Shown here: in pieces, positions 1 to 8,982 of the stretch | How the letters are laid out: each line of letters opens with the position of its first letter | Numbering within the stretch: the first letter of the stretch is position 1 | Translations under genes and position numbers: made by a program | DNA from: UMGS1649 sp045637095 | GTDB lineage: Bacteria; Bacillota; Clostridia; TANB77; CAG-465 | Assembly (NCBI GenBank): GCA_045637095.1 | Contig: JAZTYX010000029.1 | Coordinates: 1-41,630, forward strand | Length of the DNA: 41,630 nucleotides | Direction of reading: 5' to 3' | Notes under the pieces: generated by a model | Told to the model about the DNA's origin: nothing | Databases searched by the model: none | The model's input: only the letters and a program-made list of their open reading frames with translations

Positions 1-2373
1 GAATTATTACAAAACCAATTTAGAATTGGTTTAACAAGACTTGAAAGAGTTGTTCGTGAAAGAATGGCTACACAAGATATGGATGTTACAACTCCACAAA
101 TGTTAATAAACATCAAACCAGTTGTAGGTGCAATCAAAGAGTTCTTTGGAAGCAGCCAATTATCTCAATTCATGGATCAAATTAACCCACTAGCTGAGTT
201 AACACATAAGAGAAGAATATCTGCGTTAGGACCTGGTGGTCTTACACGTGATAGAGCTGGATTCGAAGTTCGTGACGTTCACTACTCTCACTATGGTAGA
301 TTATGTCCAATCGAATCACCAGAAGGACCAAACATAGGTCTTATATCTTCACTTCCTACATATGGAAGAATCAATAGATACGGATTTATTGAAGCTCCAT
401 ATAGAAGAGTAGATAAAGAAACAGGAAAAGTAACTGATGACATAGAATATATGACAGCAGATACAGAAGATAATTACATAATTGCCCAAGCAAATGAACC
501 ATTAGATGCTGAAGGTAGATTTGTAAACAAAAAAATAAAAGTTAGATGCGTAAGAGAAATTCTAGAAGTATCTCCAGATAAAGTAGATTACATGGACGTT
601 TCTCCAAAACAATTAGTATCTGTTGCTACAGCAATGATACCATTCCTTGAAAGCGATGACGCTAAACGTTCGCTAATGGGATCTAACATGCAACGTCAAG
701 CGGTTCCATTAATAAAAGCAGAAGCTCCAATTATAGGAACAGGAATAGAATATAAAGCAGCACAAGACTCTGGAACATGTATAGTAGCAGGCCAAGATGG
801 TGTAGTTACATATGTAGATGGAGACAAAGTTGTTGTTGAAGGTAAGATGGGTAAAGAAGAACACTTATTAACTAAGTTCAAACGTTCTAACCAAGGTACA
901 TGCTTAAACCAAAGACCAATAGTTGTTTCTGGTACAAAAGTTAAAAAAGGTGATGTGCTTGTAGACGGTTCTTCAACTGAACAAGGTGAAATGGCATTAG
1001 GTAAAAACATACTAATCGGTTTCATGACTTGGGAAGGTTATAACTACGAAGACGCTATCTTAATTTCTGAAGATCTAGTTAAAGATGACGTATTAACTTC
1101 TATTCATATCGAAGATTATGACTGTGAAGCTAGAGACACTAAACTAGGACCTGAAGAAATCACTCGTGAAATACCAAACGTTGGTGATGATGCGTTAAAA
1201 GACCTAGACGAAAATGGTATTATAAGAATAGGTGCAGAAGTAAGACCTGGAGATATCCTTGTTGGTAAAGTAACTCCTAAGGGTGAAACAGAACTTACTG
1301 CTGAAGAAAAATTATTAAGAGCAATATTCGGTGAAAAATCTAGAGAAGTAAGAGATACTTCACTTAGAGTTCCACACGGAGAAGCTGGTACAATTATAGA
1401 TGTTAAAATCTATACAAGAGAAAATTCTGATGAATTAGCTCCAGGAGTACATAAAGTTGTAAGAATATACATCGCTCAAAAGAAGAAAATATCTGTTGGT
1501 GATAAGATTTGTGGACGTCACGGTAACAAAGGTATCATTTCTAGAGTATTACCTAGAGAAGATATGCCATACTTACCAGATGGTACACCACTTCAAATCG
1601 TATTAAACCCACTTGGTATACCTTCTCGTATGAACGTAGGTCAAGTGCTTGAAGTACACCTAGGTTACATAGCAAAACAACTTGGATGGAAAGTTGCAAC
1701 ACCAGTATTTGATGGTGCTAAGGAAGAAGATATCGAAAAATTATTTGAACAAGCTGGTTTAAGCGGAACTTGTAAGTTCCCAGTAAGAGATGGTAGAACT
1801 GGTGAATTATTTGATAACGAAGTTACAGTTGGTTACATGTACATGTTAAAACTTTACCACTTAGTTGATGATAAGATTCACGCTCGTTCAATTGGACCAT
1901 ACTCTTTAGTAACACAACAACCTCTTGGTGGTAAAGCACAATTTGGTGGACAAAGATTTGGTGAAATGGAAGTTTGGGCTCTTGAAGCTTACGGTGCAGC
2001 ATATGCTCTTCAAGAAATATTAACTGTTAAATCAGATGACGTTTCAGGAAGATTAAAAACATATGAATCAATCGTTAAAGGTGAAAGTGTTCCAGAACCA
2101 GGAATACCTGAATCATTCAGAGTGTTAATTAAAGAACTACAAAGCTTAGGCTTAGATATGAAATTATACAATCACAATGATGAAGTTGAAGTTAGAGAAA
2201 CTGTAGACTTAACAGAAAAAACAATATTACCTGCAGATTACGAAACTACAGACATAGATCCTGAAAGCTATGTTTTAGATGATGATTCTGGAATGGGTAT
2301 AGAAGATGAAGACGGCGAAGAAGCATATGAACTTGCAGAAGATGACGATTTCGCTGATGACGAAGAAGTTTAG
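1..2373 (+). CDS. rpoB: RNA polymerase beta subunit, 5'-truncated by the window edge
   Basis: Catalytic beta subunit of DNA-dependent RNA polymerase. The reading frame is open from base 1, so the gene began before the window; about 790 C-terminal residues are present of the roughly 1,200 usual for the family. The rifampicin-binding cluster is visible near the start (GSSQLSQFMDQINPLAELTH, then KRRISALGPGG). The residues matching E. coli D516, H526 and S531 are the sensitive-type ones; Ile stands at the position of Asn518, a place that varies naturally. Later motifs include KGETELTAEEKLLRAIFGEK and GGKAQFGGQRFGEMEVWALE. The protein ends in an acidic tail rich in D and E. rpoC follows after 24 bases with a clear ribosome site, so the two are co-transcribed. 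Identity is certain. Confidence 0.99.
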   Translation, partial: ELLQNQFRIGLTRLERVVRERMATQDMDVTTPQMLINIKPVVGAIKEFFGSSQLSQFMDQINPLAELTHKRRISALGPGGLTRDRAGFEVRDVHYSHYGRLCPIESPEGPNIGLISSLPTYGRINRYGFIEAPYRRVDKETGKVTDDIEYMTADTEDNYIIAQANEPLDAEGRFVNKKIKVRCVREILEVSPDKVDYMDVSPKQLVSVATAMIPFLESDDAKRSLMGSNMQRQAVPLIKAEAPIIGTGIEYKAAQDSGTCIVAGQDGVVTYVDGDKVVVEGKMGKEEHLLTKFKRSNQGTCLNQRPIVVSGTKVKKGDVLVDGSSTEQGEMALGKNILIGFMTWEGYNYEDAILISEDLVKDDVLTSIHIEDYDCEARDTKLGPEEITREIPNVGDDALKDLDENGIIRIGAEVRPGDILVGKVTPKGETELTAEEKLLRAIFGEKSREVRDTSLRVPHGEAGTIIDVKIYTRENSDELAPGVHKVVRIYIAQKKKISVGDKICGRHGNKGIISRVLPREDMPYLPDGTPLQIVLNPLGIPSRMNVGQVLEVHLGYIAKQLGWKVATPVFDGAKEEDIEKLFEQAGLSGTCKFPVRDGRTGELFDNEVTVGYMYMLKLYHLVDDKIHARSIGPYSLVTQQPLGGKAQFGGQRFGEMEVWALEAYGAAYALQEILTVKSDDVSGRLKTYESIVKGESVPEPGIPESFRVLIKELQSLGLDMKLYNHNDEVEVRETVDLTEKTILPADYETTDIDPESYVLDDDSGMGIEDEDGEEAYELAEDDDFADDEEV

Positions 2374-2397
2374 TAGTAGGGAAGGAGAAAAAGCATA

Positions 2398-5300
2398 ATG
2401 GCAGAAAATAATAATGTAAATCCAGAAGTATTCGATAGATTAAGTATTGGAATAGCTTCTCCTGACAAAATAAGAGAATGGTCAAAGGGTGAAGTTAAAA
2501 AGCCAGAAACAATAAACTATAGATCCCTAAAACCTGAACGTGACGGATTATTCTGTGAGAAAATATTCGGGCCAACAAAAGACTGGGAATGTTATTGTGG
2601 TAAATATAAGAAAATAAGATATAAAGGAATTATATGTGATAGATGTGGTGTTGAAGTAACTAAGAAAAGTGTAAGACGTGAAAGATTAGGACACATAGAA
2701 CTTGCAACACCAGTGTCTCACATCTGGTTCTTCAAAGGAATTCCAAGTAGAATGAGTCTTATAATAGACGTTTCTCCTAAAGCTTTAGAAAGAGTTGTAT
2801 ACTTTGCAGCATACATAGTTATGGATGCAAAGGATACAGGACTTTCATACAAGCAAATATTATCTGAAAAAGATTATAGAGAAGCAATTGAAAAATACGG
2901 TGAAGATTCATTCGTAGTTGGAATGGGAGCAGAAGCTATTAGAGAACTTTTAGCTAAAGTAGATCTTGAAAAAGAAGAAAAAGAAATTAGAAAAGCTCTT
3001 GAAACAGCTACTTCTCAAAAACGTTTAAAATTAATCAAACGTTTAGAAACTATAGAAGCATTTATTGAATCTGGAAACAAACCAGAATGGATGGTACTAG
3101 AAGTAATACCAGTTATTCCACCAGATTTAAGACCAATGGTTCAATTAGATGGTGGTAGATTTGCTACTTCTGATCTAAATGATTTATATAGAAGAGTTAT
3201 AAATAGAAATAACAGATTAAAGAGACTTATTGAACTTGAGGCACCAGACATTATCATAAGAAATGAAAAGAGAATGCTACAAGAATCAGTAGACGCTTTA
3301 ACACACAATGGAAGACGTGGAAGCCCTGTTACAGGTGCTGGAAACAGACCACTTAAATCTTTATCAGATATGTTAAAAGGAAAACAAGGTAGATTTAGAC
3401 AAAACCTACTAGGTAAGAGAGTTGACTATTCTGGACGTTCAGTTATCGTTGTTGGTCCTGAACTTAAGATTTATCAATGTGGATTACCACGTGAAATGGC
3501 ACTTGAATTATTCAAACCATTTGTAATGAAAGAATTAGTAAAAAGAGAATTAGCATTTAATATTAAAAATGCTAAGAGAATGGTAGAAAGAGCAGCAGTT
3601 GAAGTTTGGGATGTTTTAGAAGATGTTATCCAAGATAGACCAGTATTACTTAACCGTGCTCCAACTCTACACAGACTTGGCATCCAAGCATTCGAACCAG
3701 TTCTAGTTGAAGGTAGAGCAATAAAACTACATCCGTTAGTTTGTGCTGCGTTTAACGCAGACTTCGACGGTGACCAAATGGCCGTACACGTACCATTATC
3801 ACCAGAAGCTCAATCAGAAGCTAAATTCTTAATGCTTGCATCAAACAACTTGTTAAAACCACAAGATGGTAAAGCAGTTACAGTACCATCACAAGATATG
3901 ATACTTGGAAGCTACTACTTAACAGTTGAGTATGATGATGAACCAGGTGTTGGTAAAGTGTTCAAAGATGAAGACGAAGCTTTAATGGCATATGACCAAA
4001 AAGTTGTTGGACTTCATGCACCTATTAAACTTAGAGTAACTAAGGAAATAGATGGTAAGAAAGTATCTAAGATAATAGATACAACAGTTGGTAGAATAAT
4101 ATTCAATGGTATTATTCCTCAAACTCTAGGATATGTAGATAGAACAAATCCTGAAAACGCTTTCAGACAAGAAATAGAATTCCCTGTTAGAAAGAAAGAA
4201 ATAGGACAAATAATAGATATGAGTATCGAAAAATTTGGTATTCCAGATACAGCAGTAATGCTAGACAATATCAAATCTTTAGGTTACAAGTATTCTACAG
4301 TAAGTGCTATTACAGTTTCTGTAGCAGACATGGAAGTTCCACCTGAAAGAGATCAAATATTAAAAGAAGCTGATGAAGCCGTAGATAAAGTATACAAAAA
4401 CTACAAACGTGGTCTTATATCTGATGAACAAAGATACAACGAAGTTGTTAAGATTTGGGGTAAAGCTACTGACGACATCCAAGATGCTATCATGAAGAAC
4501 CCTAATATCAAAAACCCAGTACGTATCATGGCTCACACTGGTGCCAGAGGTAACCCAAAACAAATGAGACAATTATCTGGTATCCGTGGACTTATGGCAG
4601 ATACATCAGGTAAAGCGGTAGAAATACCAATCAGATCAAGCTTTAGAGATGGTCTAGACGTTCTAGAATACTTCATTTCTTCACACGGTGCTCGTAAAGG
4701 TCTTGCCGATACAGCACTAAGAACAGCTGACTCTGGTTACTTAACAAGAAGATTAGTTGACGTTAACCAAGAAGTTATAATAACTTCTGAAGATTGTGGA
4801 ACAGAAGATGGTCTTTATGTTGAAGCTATCATGGAAAGTGGTGAACCAATAGAAAAACTACTTGAAAGATTAGAAGGTAGATATTTAGCAGAAGATATTA
4901 AAGATGCTGAAGGAAATGTAGTATTCGCAAGAGATTCATACATATCTACAGCAATCGGAAAAGAAATAATGAATTTAGGATACACTAAAGTTAAGATACG
5001 TTCAGCTCTTACTTGTGATATGGGAAGAGGCGTATGTGCTAAGTGTTATGGTAAAAACCTTGCAACAGGTGAACCAATTAATGTTGGTGAAGCAGTTGGT
5101 ATAATTGCAGCACAATCAATCGGTGAACCAGGTACTCAGTTAACAATGAGAACTATCCATACAGGTGGTGTTGCTGGTGGCGCAGATATCACACAAGGTC
5201 TTCCTCGTGTTGAAGAATTATTCGAAGCGAGAAAACCAAAGGGTGTTGCAATCGTTACAGAAATCGCTGGTACTGTAAGAATTGAAGCAGTAGACGATTT

Positions 5301-5973
5301 AAATAAAGACGTAGTTGTAACAAACGAAGAAGGCACAAGCATGAGATACCCAATCTATAGTGCAAGACCTCTTGTAAAAGATGGCGATGTAATAGAAGCT
5401 GGTGCTAGACTTACTGAAGGTTCATTAGATCCTCACGATGTAATTAGAATTAATGGAGAAGTTGCAGTTCAAAACTACATCATCCAAGAAATTCAAAAAG
5501 CATATAGAACTCAAGGTGTTAACATCAACGATAAACACATTGAAATTGTTGCAAAACAAATGTTAAGAAAAGTTAGAGTATTAGATAGCGGAGAAACTAA
5601 CCTAGTTGCTGCTTCTATGGTAGATATAAACGACTTTAAGTCTGCTAACAAAGAAGCTAGAGAACAAGGAAAGAAAGAAGCTACTGGTAAGAGAGAATTA
5701 CTTGGTATTACTAAGGTTGCCCTTCTTACAGATTCATTCTTATCTTCAGCATCATTCCAAGAAACAGCTAGAGTATTAACAGATGCAGCAGTTAAAGGTA
5801 AGACAGATAAGTTACTAGGATTAAAAGAAAACGTAATCATCGGTAGATTAATTCCAGCAGGAACAGGTCTAGTAGATTACACAGATATTAGATTATCTTC
5901 TAAAGATACGGAAGTATCTCACATAGATGATGACATAGTATCTAGCACAATCATAGATAACATATATGAATAA
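2398..5973 (+). CDS. rpoC: RNA polymerase beta' subunit
   Basis: Largest subunit of RNA polymerase, 1,191 residues, a normal length for a Gram-positive RpoC. The N-terminal zinc ribbon has Cys65, Cys67, Cys80 and Cys83 (CYCGKY then CDRCGVEV). The catalytic Mg-binding motif NADFDGDQMAVH starts at about residue 453. The second zinc site (CGTEDG, later CDMGRGVCAKCYGKN) and the trigger-loop neighbourhood (GEAVGIIAAQSIGEPGTQLT) are intact. The start is ATG at 2398 behind GGGAAGGAG. It is the last gene of the rpoBC unit here, because a strong terminator follows directly. In many Firmicutes rpsL, rpsG and fusA come soon after; here they lie about 34.5 kb away. Confidence 0.99.
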   Translation: MAENNNVNPEVFDRLSIGIASPDKIREWSKGEVKKPETINYRSLKPERDGLFCEKIFGPTKDWECYCGKYKKIRYKGIICDRCGVEVTKKSVRRERLGHIELATPVSHIWFFKGIPSRMSLIIDVSPKALERVVYFAAYIVMDAKDTGLSYKQILSEKDYREAIEKYGEDSFVVGMGAEAIRELLAKVDLEKEEKEIRKALETATSQKRLKLIKRLETIEAFIESGNKPEWMVLEVIPVIPPDLRPMVQLDGGRFATSDLNDLYRRVINRNNRLKRLIELEAPDIIIRNEKRMLQESVDALTHNGRRGSPVTGAGNRPLKSLSDMLKGKQGRFRQNLLGKRVDYSGRSVIVVGPELKIYQCGLPREMALELFKPFVMKELVKRELAFNIKNAKRMVERAAVEVWDVLEDVIQDRPVLLNRAPTLHRLGIQAFEPVLVEGRAIKLHPLVCAAFNADFDGDQMAVHVPLSPEAQSEAKFLMLASNNLLKPQDGKAVTVPSQDMILGSYYLTVEYDDEPGVGKVFKDEDEALMAYDQKVVGLHAPIKLRVTKEIDGKKVSKIIDTTVGRIIFNGIIPQTLGYVDRTNPENAFRQEIEFPVRKKEIGQIIDMSIEKFGIPDTAVMLDNIKSLGYKYSTVSAITVSVADMEVPPERDQILKEADEAVDKVYKNYKRGLISDEQRYNEVVKIWGKATDDIQDAIMKNPNIKNPVRIMAHTGARGNPKQMRQLSGIRGLMADTSGKAVEIPIRSSFRDGLDVLEYFISSHGARKGLADTALRTADSGYLTRRLVDVNQEVIITSEDCGTEDGLYVEAIMESGEPIEKLLERLEGRYLAEDIKDAEGNVVFARDSYISTAIGKEIMNLGYTKVKIRSALTCDMGRGVCAKCYGKNLATGEPINVGEAVGIIAAQSIGEPGTQLTMRTIHTGGVAGGADITQGLPRVEELFEARKPKGVAIVTEIAGTVRIEAVDDLNKDVVVTNEEGTSMRYPIYSARPLVKDGDVIEAGARLTEGSLDPHDVIRINGEVAVQNYIIQEIQKAYRTQGVNINDKHIEIVAKQMLRKVRVLDSGETNLVAASMVDINDFKSANKEAREQGKKEATGKRELLGITKVALLTDSFLSSASFQETARVLTDAAVKGKTDKLLGLKENVIIGRLIPAGTGLVDYTDIRLSSKDTEVSHIDDDIVSSTIIDNIYE

Positions 5974-5974
5974 T

Positions 5975-6004
5975 AAAAATAGCAGGTAATACCTGCTATT
6001 TTTT
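5975..6004 (+). terminator. Rho-independent terminator of rpoBC
   Basis: A perfect 13-bp inverted repeat (AAAAATAGCAGGT and its complement) with a 3-base loop AAT, running into a T stretch, begins 2 bases after the rpoC stop codon. It should end the rpoBC transcript. Confidence 0.92.
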
Positions 6005-6015
6005 ATGTCTTTTTA

Positions 6016-6045
6016 TTGCAATATATTATACTTTTGTGATAACAT
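6016..6045 (+). promoter_or_regulatory. Predicted sigma-A promoter for the repeat surface protein
   Basis: TTGCAA at 6016-6021, 18 bases, then TAACAT at 6040-6045, with an extended -10 TG at 6037-6038. It lies between the rpoC terminator and the ATG at 6071. The match is moderate. Confidence 0.5.
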
Positions 6046-6070
6046 AAATATATATTTTAAGGGGTATATT

Positions 6071-7312
6071 ATGAAAGAAAACAAGAATATAATTTCGTGG
6101 AGAATCACATTAGCAATTATGCTAATATTTGGACTTGGTTTTACTTTGGGTAAAGTAACAAGCGTAGACAAATTAGCTAAGATAGAAGGATATAAAATAA
6201 ATTTAGAACAAGATTCATTAGCAATATATGTTCCAGATAGAGATGGCGCTACAAGCGGAAATGCTACTTCTGGTAATGTAGATGAAGGTTATGCAACAGC
6301 ACCAAACGCTACAAGCGGTAATGTAGATGACGATTGTGAAGAAGATTATGCAACAGCGCCTAATGCTACATCTGGAAATGTAGATAGAGAAGAAGATTAT
6401 GCAACGGCTCCTAATGCAACTTCAGGAAATGTAGATAGAGATGACGATTACGCAACGGCACCAAATGCTACATCTGGAAATGTACAACCAGAAGATGATG
6501 AACCAGTTATTACTGATCCAGTTAAAGTTGAATTAGATGGAAAAGAAAAAATAGAATTAAAGAATGAAGAAATAACAGCAGACCACATCAAATATATTAG
6601 AACATCTACAAAGGATGTGCTAGTTGATGCAACTAACAATACAAAGATTTCTAAAGAACTTTTATCTGCAATCTCTGCGTCAAGTAAAAACACACTTATT
6701 GTAAACGCAGGTGGAAATCAATTTGTGTTCTATGGAAGCAAGATAGAAACAGTAACAGATGTTGATGTATATATGAATGTTAATGCTGTATCAAATGATG
6801 AAGATGTTTCTAAAGTTGTTTCGTCAAAAGGAATTGTTCTAAAATTTTTAGATGGCAACAAATTTCCTGAAGGCACAATTGTACGAGTTAAAGAGACAGA
6901 TGCGGTTAAGAAAGAGATAACAACAGATGCAAAAATATACAGCTATAACGCAAAAGATGGTAGCTTAAAGCTTGTTCAAACAAACATAGGCAAAGAAGAT
7001 GGCTACTATAACTTAAAGATTTCTGGAGAAGGAAGATTTGTTTTAGTAAACAAAGATGTAGTAATAACTGAAGGGGCTAAGACAGAAGAAAAGAAAGAAG
7101 TAGTAGAATTTGTAGATTCTAATATGACATATCTTATTGTTATAGCTGGAAGTATAGTTGTTATATTTGTAGTAGCAGCAATGTTAATTGCAAATAGAGG
7201 TAAGCAAGAAATAAAGGTTGAAGTTCCAGTAGAACCTACACCTGAGAATAAACCAATTGAACCTCAAACAGCAACTGAAGAAGTTATAAATGTTATAGAA
7301 GAAAAGAAATAA
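6071..7312 (+). CDS. Membrane-anchored surface protein with ATSGN repeats
   Basis: Function unknown. The ATG at 6071 is chosen because AAGGGG lies just upstream and the predicted promoter overlaps any earlier start. The 413-residue product has an N-terminal hydrophobic segment (about residues 12-27), a low-complexity block at about residues 60-138, a globular extracellular-looking region of about 220 residues, a second membrane segment near the C-terminus (TYLIVIAGSIVVIFVVAAML) and a short acidic, Pro-rich cytosolic tail. The block consists of near-identical units (YATAPNATSGNVD) separated by acidic linkers. Synonymous codons differ between units, so the repeat is kept at protein level or is old. 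It could be a cell-surface stalk or sensor. It is followed by a hairpin and then the TraX-VanW-Dlt-like operon. Confidence 0.8.
   Translation: MKENKNIISWRITLAIMLIFGLGFTLGKVTSVDKLAKIEGYKINLEQDSLAIYVPDRDGATSGNATSGNVDEGYATAPNATSGNVDDDCEEDYATAPNATSGNVDREEDYATAPNATSGNVDRDDDYATAPNATSGNVQPEDDEPVITDPVKVELDGKEKIELKNEEITADHIKYIRTSTKDVLVDATNNTKISKELLSAISASSKNTLIVNAGGNQFVFYGSKIETVTDVDVYMNVNAVSNDEDVSKVVSSKGIVLKFLDGNKFPEGTIVRVKETDAVKKEITTDAKIYSYNAKDGSLKLVQTNIGKEDGYYNLKISGEGRFVLVNKDVVITEGAKTEEKKEVVEFVDSNMTYLIVIAGSIVVIFVVAAMLIANRGKQEIKVEVPVEPTPENKPIEPQTATEEVINVIEEKK
6248..6485 (+). repeat. In-frame tandem protein repeat (ATSGN units)
   Basis: Six ATSGN cores occur in about 80 residues. Four sit in the larger unit YATAPNATSGNV, spaced by acidic linkers such as DDDCEED, DREED and DRDDD of unequal length. 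At DNA level the copies use different synonymous codons (for example acaagcgga, acttctggt, acatctgga), so this is not a very recent slippage product. Confidence 0.9.
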
Positions 7313-7337
7313 GACAAATAAATAATGTGAACAAAAG

Positions 7338-7370
7338 ACAGTATACCCTAAGAATTATAGGGTATACTGT
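7338..7370 (+). terminator. Hairpin after the repeat surface protein (weak terminator or attenuator)
   Basis: A perfect 13-bp inverted repeat (ACAGTATACCCTA and its complement) with a 7-base loop. The following stretch TAACTTTAAG is a poor T-tract, so read-through into the gene at 7388 is likely. No independent promoter is obvious for that operon. Confidence 0.55.
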
Positions 7371-7387
7371 TAACTTTAAGAGGTAAT

Positions 7388-8149
7388 ATGAAGGGATTAA
7401 CATCAAACAAACTAAAAATTATAGCGATAATACTTATGATACTAGACCATATAGGATATTATTTTGTAAGTTACATATCTAAAGAAACTTTTGATGTATT
7501 GAGGTTTTTTGGAAGAATGGCAATGCCGGTATTTGCGTTTTTAATAGTGCAAGGCTTCTTCCATACAAAAGATATTAAAATGTATGTATTTAAGTTGTTT
7601 ATAACCGCAACAATCTTCCAAGGATTGCTGTTTGGTTTAGGAATAATAAATCATGTGTATGTTCCAAACTTTTACATAGTAATAAATACATATCTAAACA
7701 TATTGTATTCTTTTGTTTTATCTTTAATAATGCTATTGGTAATAGATAAAAAGGATATATTAAAAAACAAAGGATTAAATTATATACTAAAGATACTTGG
7801 TGTAACTTCAATTGTTTTAGTATACCATTTAGTAGATTTAGAATTGGGATTAAGAGTACCTGTAACGATATTAGGTTTTTATATAGCAGAAAAAATAAAG
7901 AAGAGTGGAAAGAGTATAGAAGTGTCTCAAGTAGCAATGTTAATTACACTTGTGCTAGCACTATTTGCAGATTACAAAAATCTACAATTTAACCTACCAT
8001 CTGTTTTATCTTTGTTTATTATATCGCTATATAATGGTGAAAGGGGTAAAAAGAATAAATGGATTAGCACAGCTTTCTATGTCTTTTATCCACTACATCA
8101 TGTAATATTGTATGTTACAGCATTAACAATAACGCATATTGTGAGGTAG
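7388..8149 (+). CDS. TraX family membrane acyltransferase-like protein
   Basis: A 253-residue polytopic membrane protein. The N-terminus GLTSNKLKIIAIILMILDHI, the GRMAMPVFAFLIVQGF segment, and the C-terminal YNGERGKKNKW followed by FYVFYPLHHVILY are hallmarks of the TraX family. F-plasmid TraX acetylates the pilin N-terminus, but chromosomal Gram-positive homologues are uncharacterised. The start is ATG behind AAGAGGT. The VanW-like gene begins 4 bases after its stop and the operon continues with DltA-like and DltC-like genes. A role in acylating an envelope component is plausible by context and is inference only. Confidence 0.85.
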   Translation: MKGLTSNKLKIIAIILMILDHIGYYFVSYISKETFDVLRFFGRMAMPVFAFLIVQGFFHTKDIKMYVFKLFITATIFQGLLFGLGIINHVYVPNFYIVINTYLNILYSFVLSLIMLLVIDKKDILKNKGLNYILKILGVTSIVLVYHLVDLELGLRVPVTILGFYIAEKIKKSGKSIEVSQVAMLITLVLALFADYKNLQFNLPSVLSLFIISLYNGERGKKNKWISTAFYVFYPLHHVILYVTALTITHIVR

Positions 8150-8153
8150 GTAA

Positions 8154-8981
8154 ATGGCAAGAAAATTATTCTGCGAATTAGGTCCTTGGGCATACAAAAT
8201 ATCTGTCGTTAAAGAGGGAATAAGAAAAGATATTAAGGATATAATTAAACGCAATAAACTAGCAAAAAGAAAAGCTAGAGAAGATTATAAATATATATTA
8301 AAGGGTGACATGAAACTTCTTCTTAGAAAATTAGAAGGAGTGGACATGCAGCTCCAAGTGAACAAGATTACAAACTTAAAACTAGCATCGGAGAAAATAA
8401 ATGGCCTAGTAATAATGCCAGGAGAAACATTTTCTTTTTGGAAACTTGTTGGTAAACCGACTAAAAAGAAGGGATATCTTAAAGGGTTAGTTATTAAGAA
8501 CAGTACATCATTTGGTGAAGATTATGGCGGCGGGTTATGCCAATTAGCAAATTTAATACATTATTTAGTATTACACACACCGCTTGAGGTAACGGAACTT
8601 CATCATCATTCGGATGCATTGTTTCCGGACTATAAACGTAGAGTTCCGTTTGGAACTGGGACATCAATATCATATAAGAGTGTAGATTATAGATTTAAAA
8701 ACACATTAGATTATCCAATACAGCTAAAAATATGGTTAGACGACACTATGCTTTATGGTGAAATACGAGCAGATAAGGAACTGGATGTTAAGTATAAGTT
8801 GATTGAAGAGGATCATCATTATGCTTTAGAAGATGACAAATATTTTAGAAAAAGTGAAATATATAGAATTTGTATAGATAAGAAAACAAAAGAAGAGATA
8901 AAAAAAGAATTAATATTAAAAAATCATTCGAGGGTAATGTATGATTATTCACTTATCCCTGAAGATGAAATAAGGAAGTAG
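8154..8981 (+). CDS. VanW family protein (short form)
   Basis: A 275-residue protein that is mostly a VanW domain: NKITNLKLASEKINGLVIMP, GETFSFW, YGGGLCQLANLIHYLVL, then YRFKNTLDYPIQL. VanW is named after an accessory gene of vanB-type vancomycin resistance clusters; its biochemical function is not established. Unlike the larger VanW protein at 31143, this one has no obvious membrane segment, PG-binding repeat or G5 domain and starts with a basic stretch. Spacing to both neighbours is 1-4 bases, so it is translated with them. There are no vanHAX-type ligase genes nearby, so this is not a vancomycin resistance locus. Confidence 0.85.
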   Translation: MARKLFCELGPWAYKISVVKEGIRKDIKDIIKRNKLAKRKAREDYKYILKGDMKLLLRKLEGVDMQLQVNKITNLKLASEKINGLVIMPGETFSFWKLVGKPTKKKGYLKGLVIKNSTSFGEDYGGGLCQLANLIHYLVLHTPLEVTELHHHSDALFPDYKRRVPFGTGTSISYKSVDYRFKNTLDYPIQLKIWLDDTMLYGEIRADKELDVKYKLIEEDHHYALEDDKYFRKSEIYRICIDKKTKEEIKKELILKNHSRVMYDYSLIPEDEIRK

Positions 8982-8982
8982 A

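Noticed and set aside
6248..6485. CRISPR-like array
   Set aside because: The repeats are in frame, encode a protein repeat, vary at synonymous sites and have no uniform spacer length.
8154..8981. Vancomycin resistance cluster because of VanW
   Set aside because: No vanH, vanA/B-type ligase, vanX, vanY or VanRS neighbours; VanW domains are common in Clostridia outside resistance loci.
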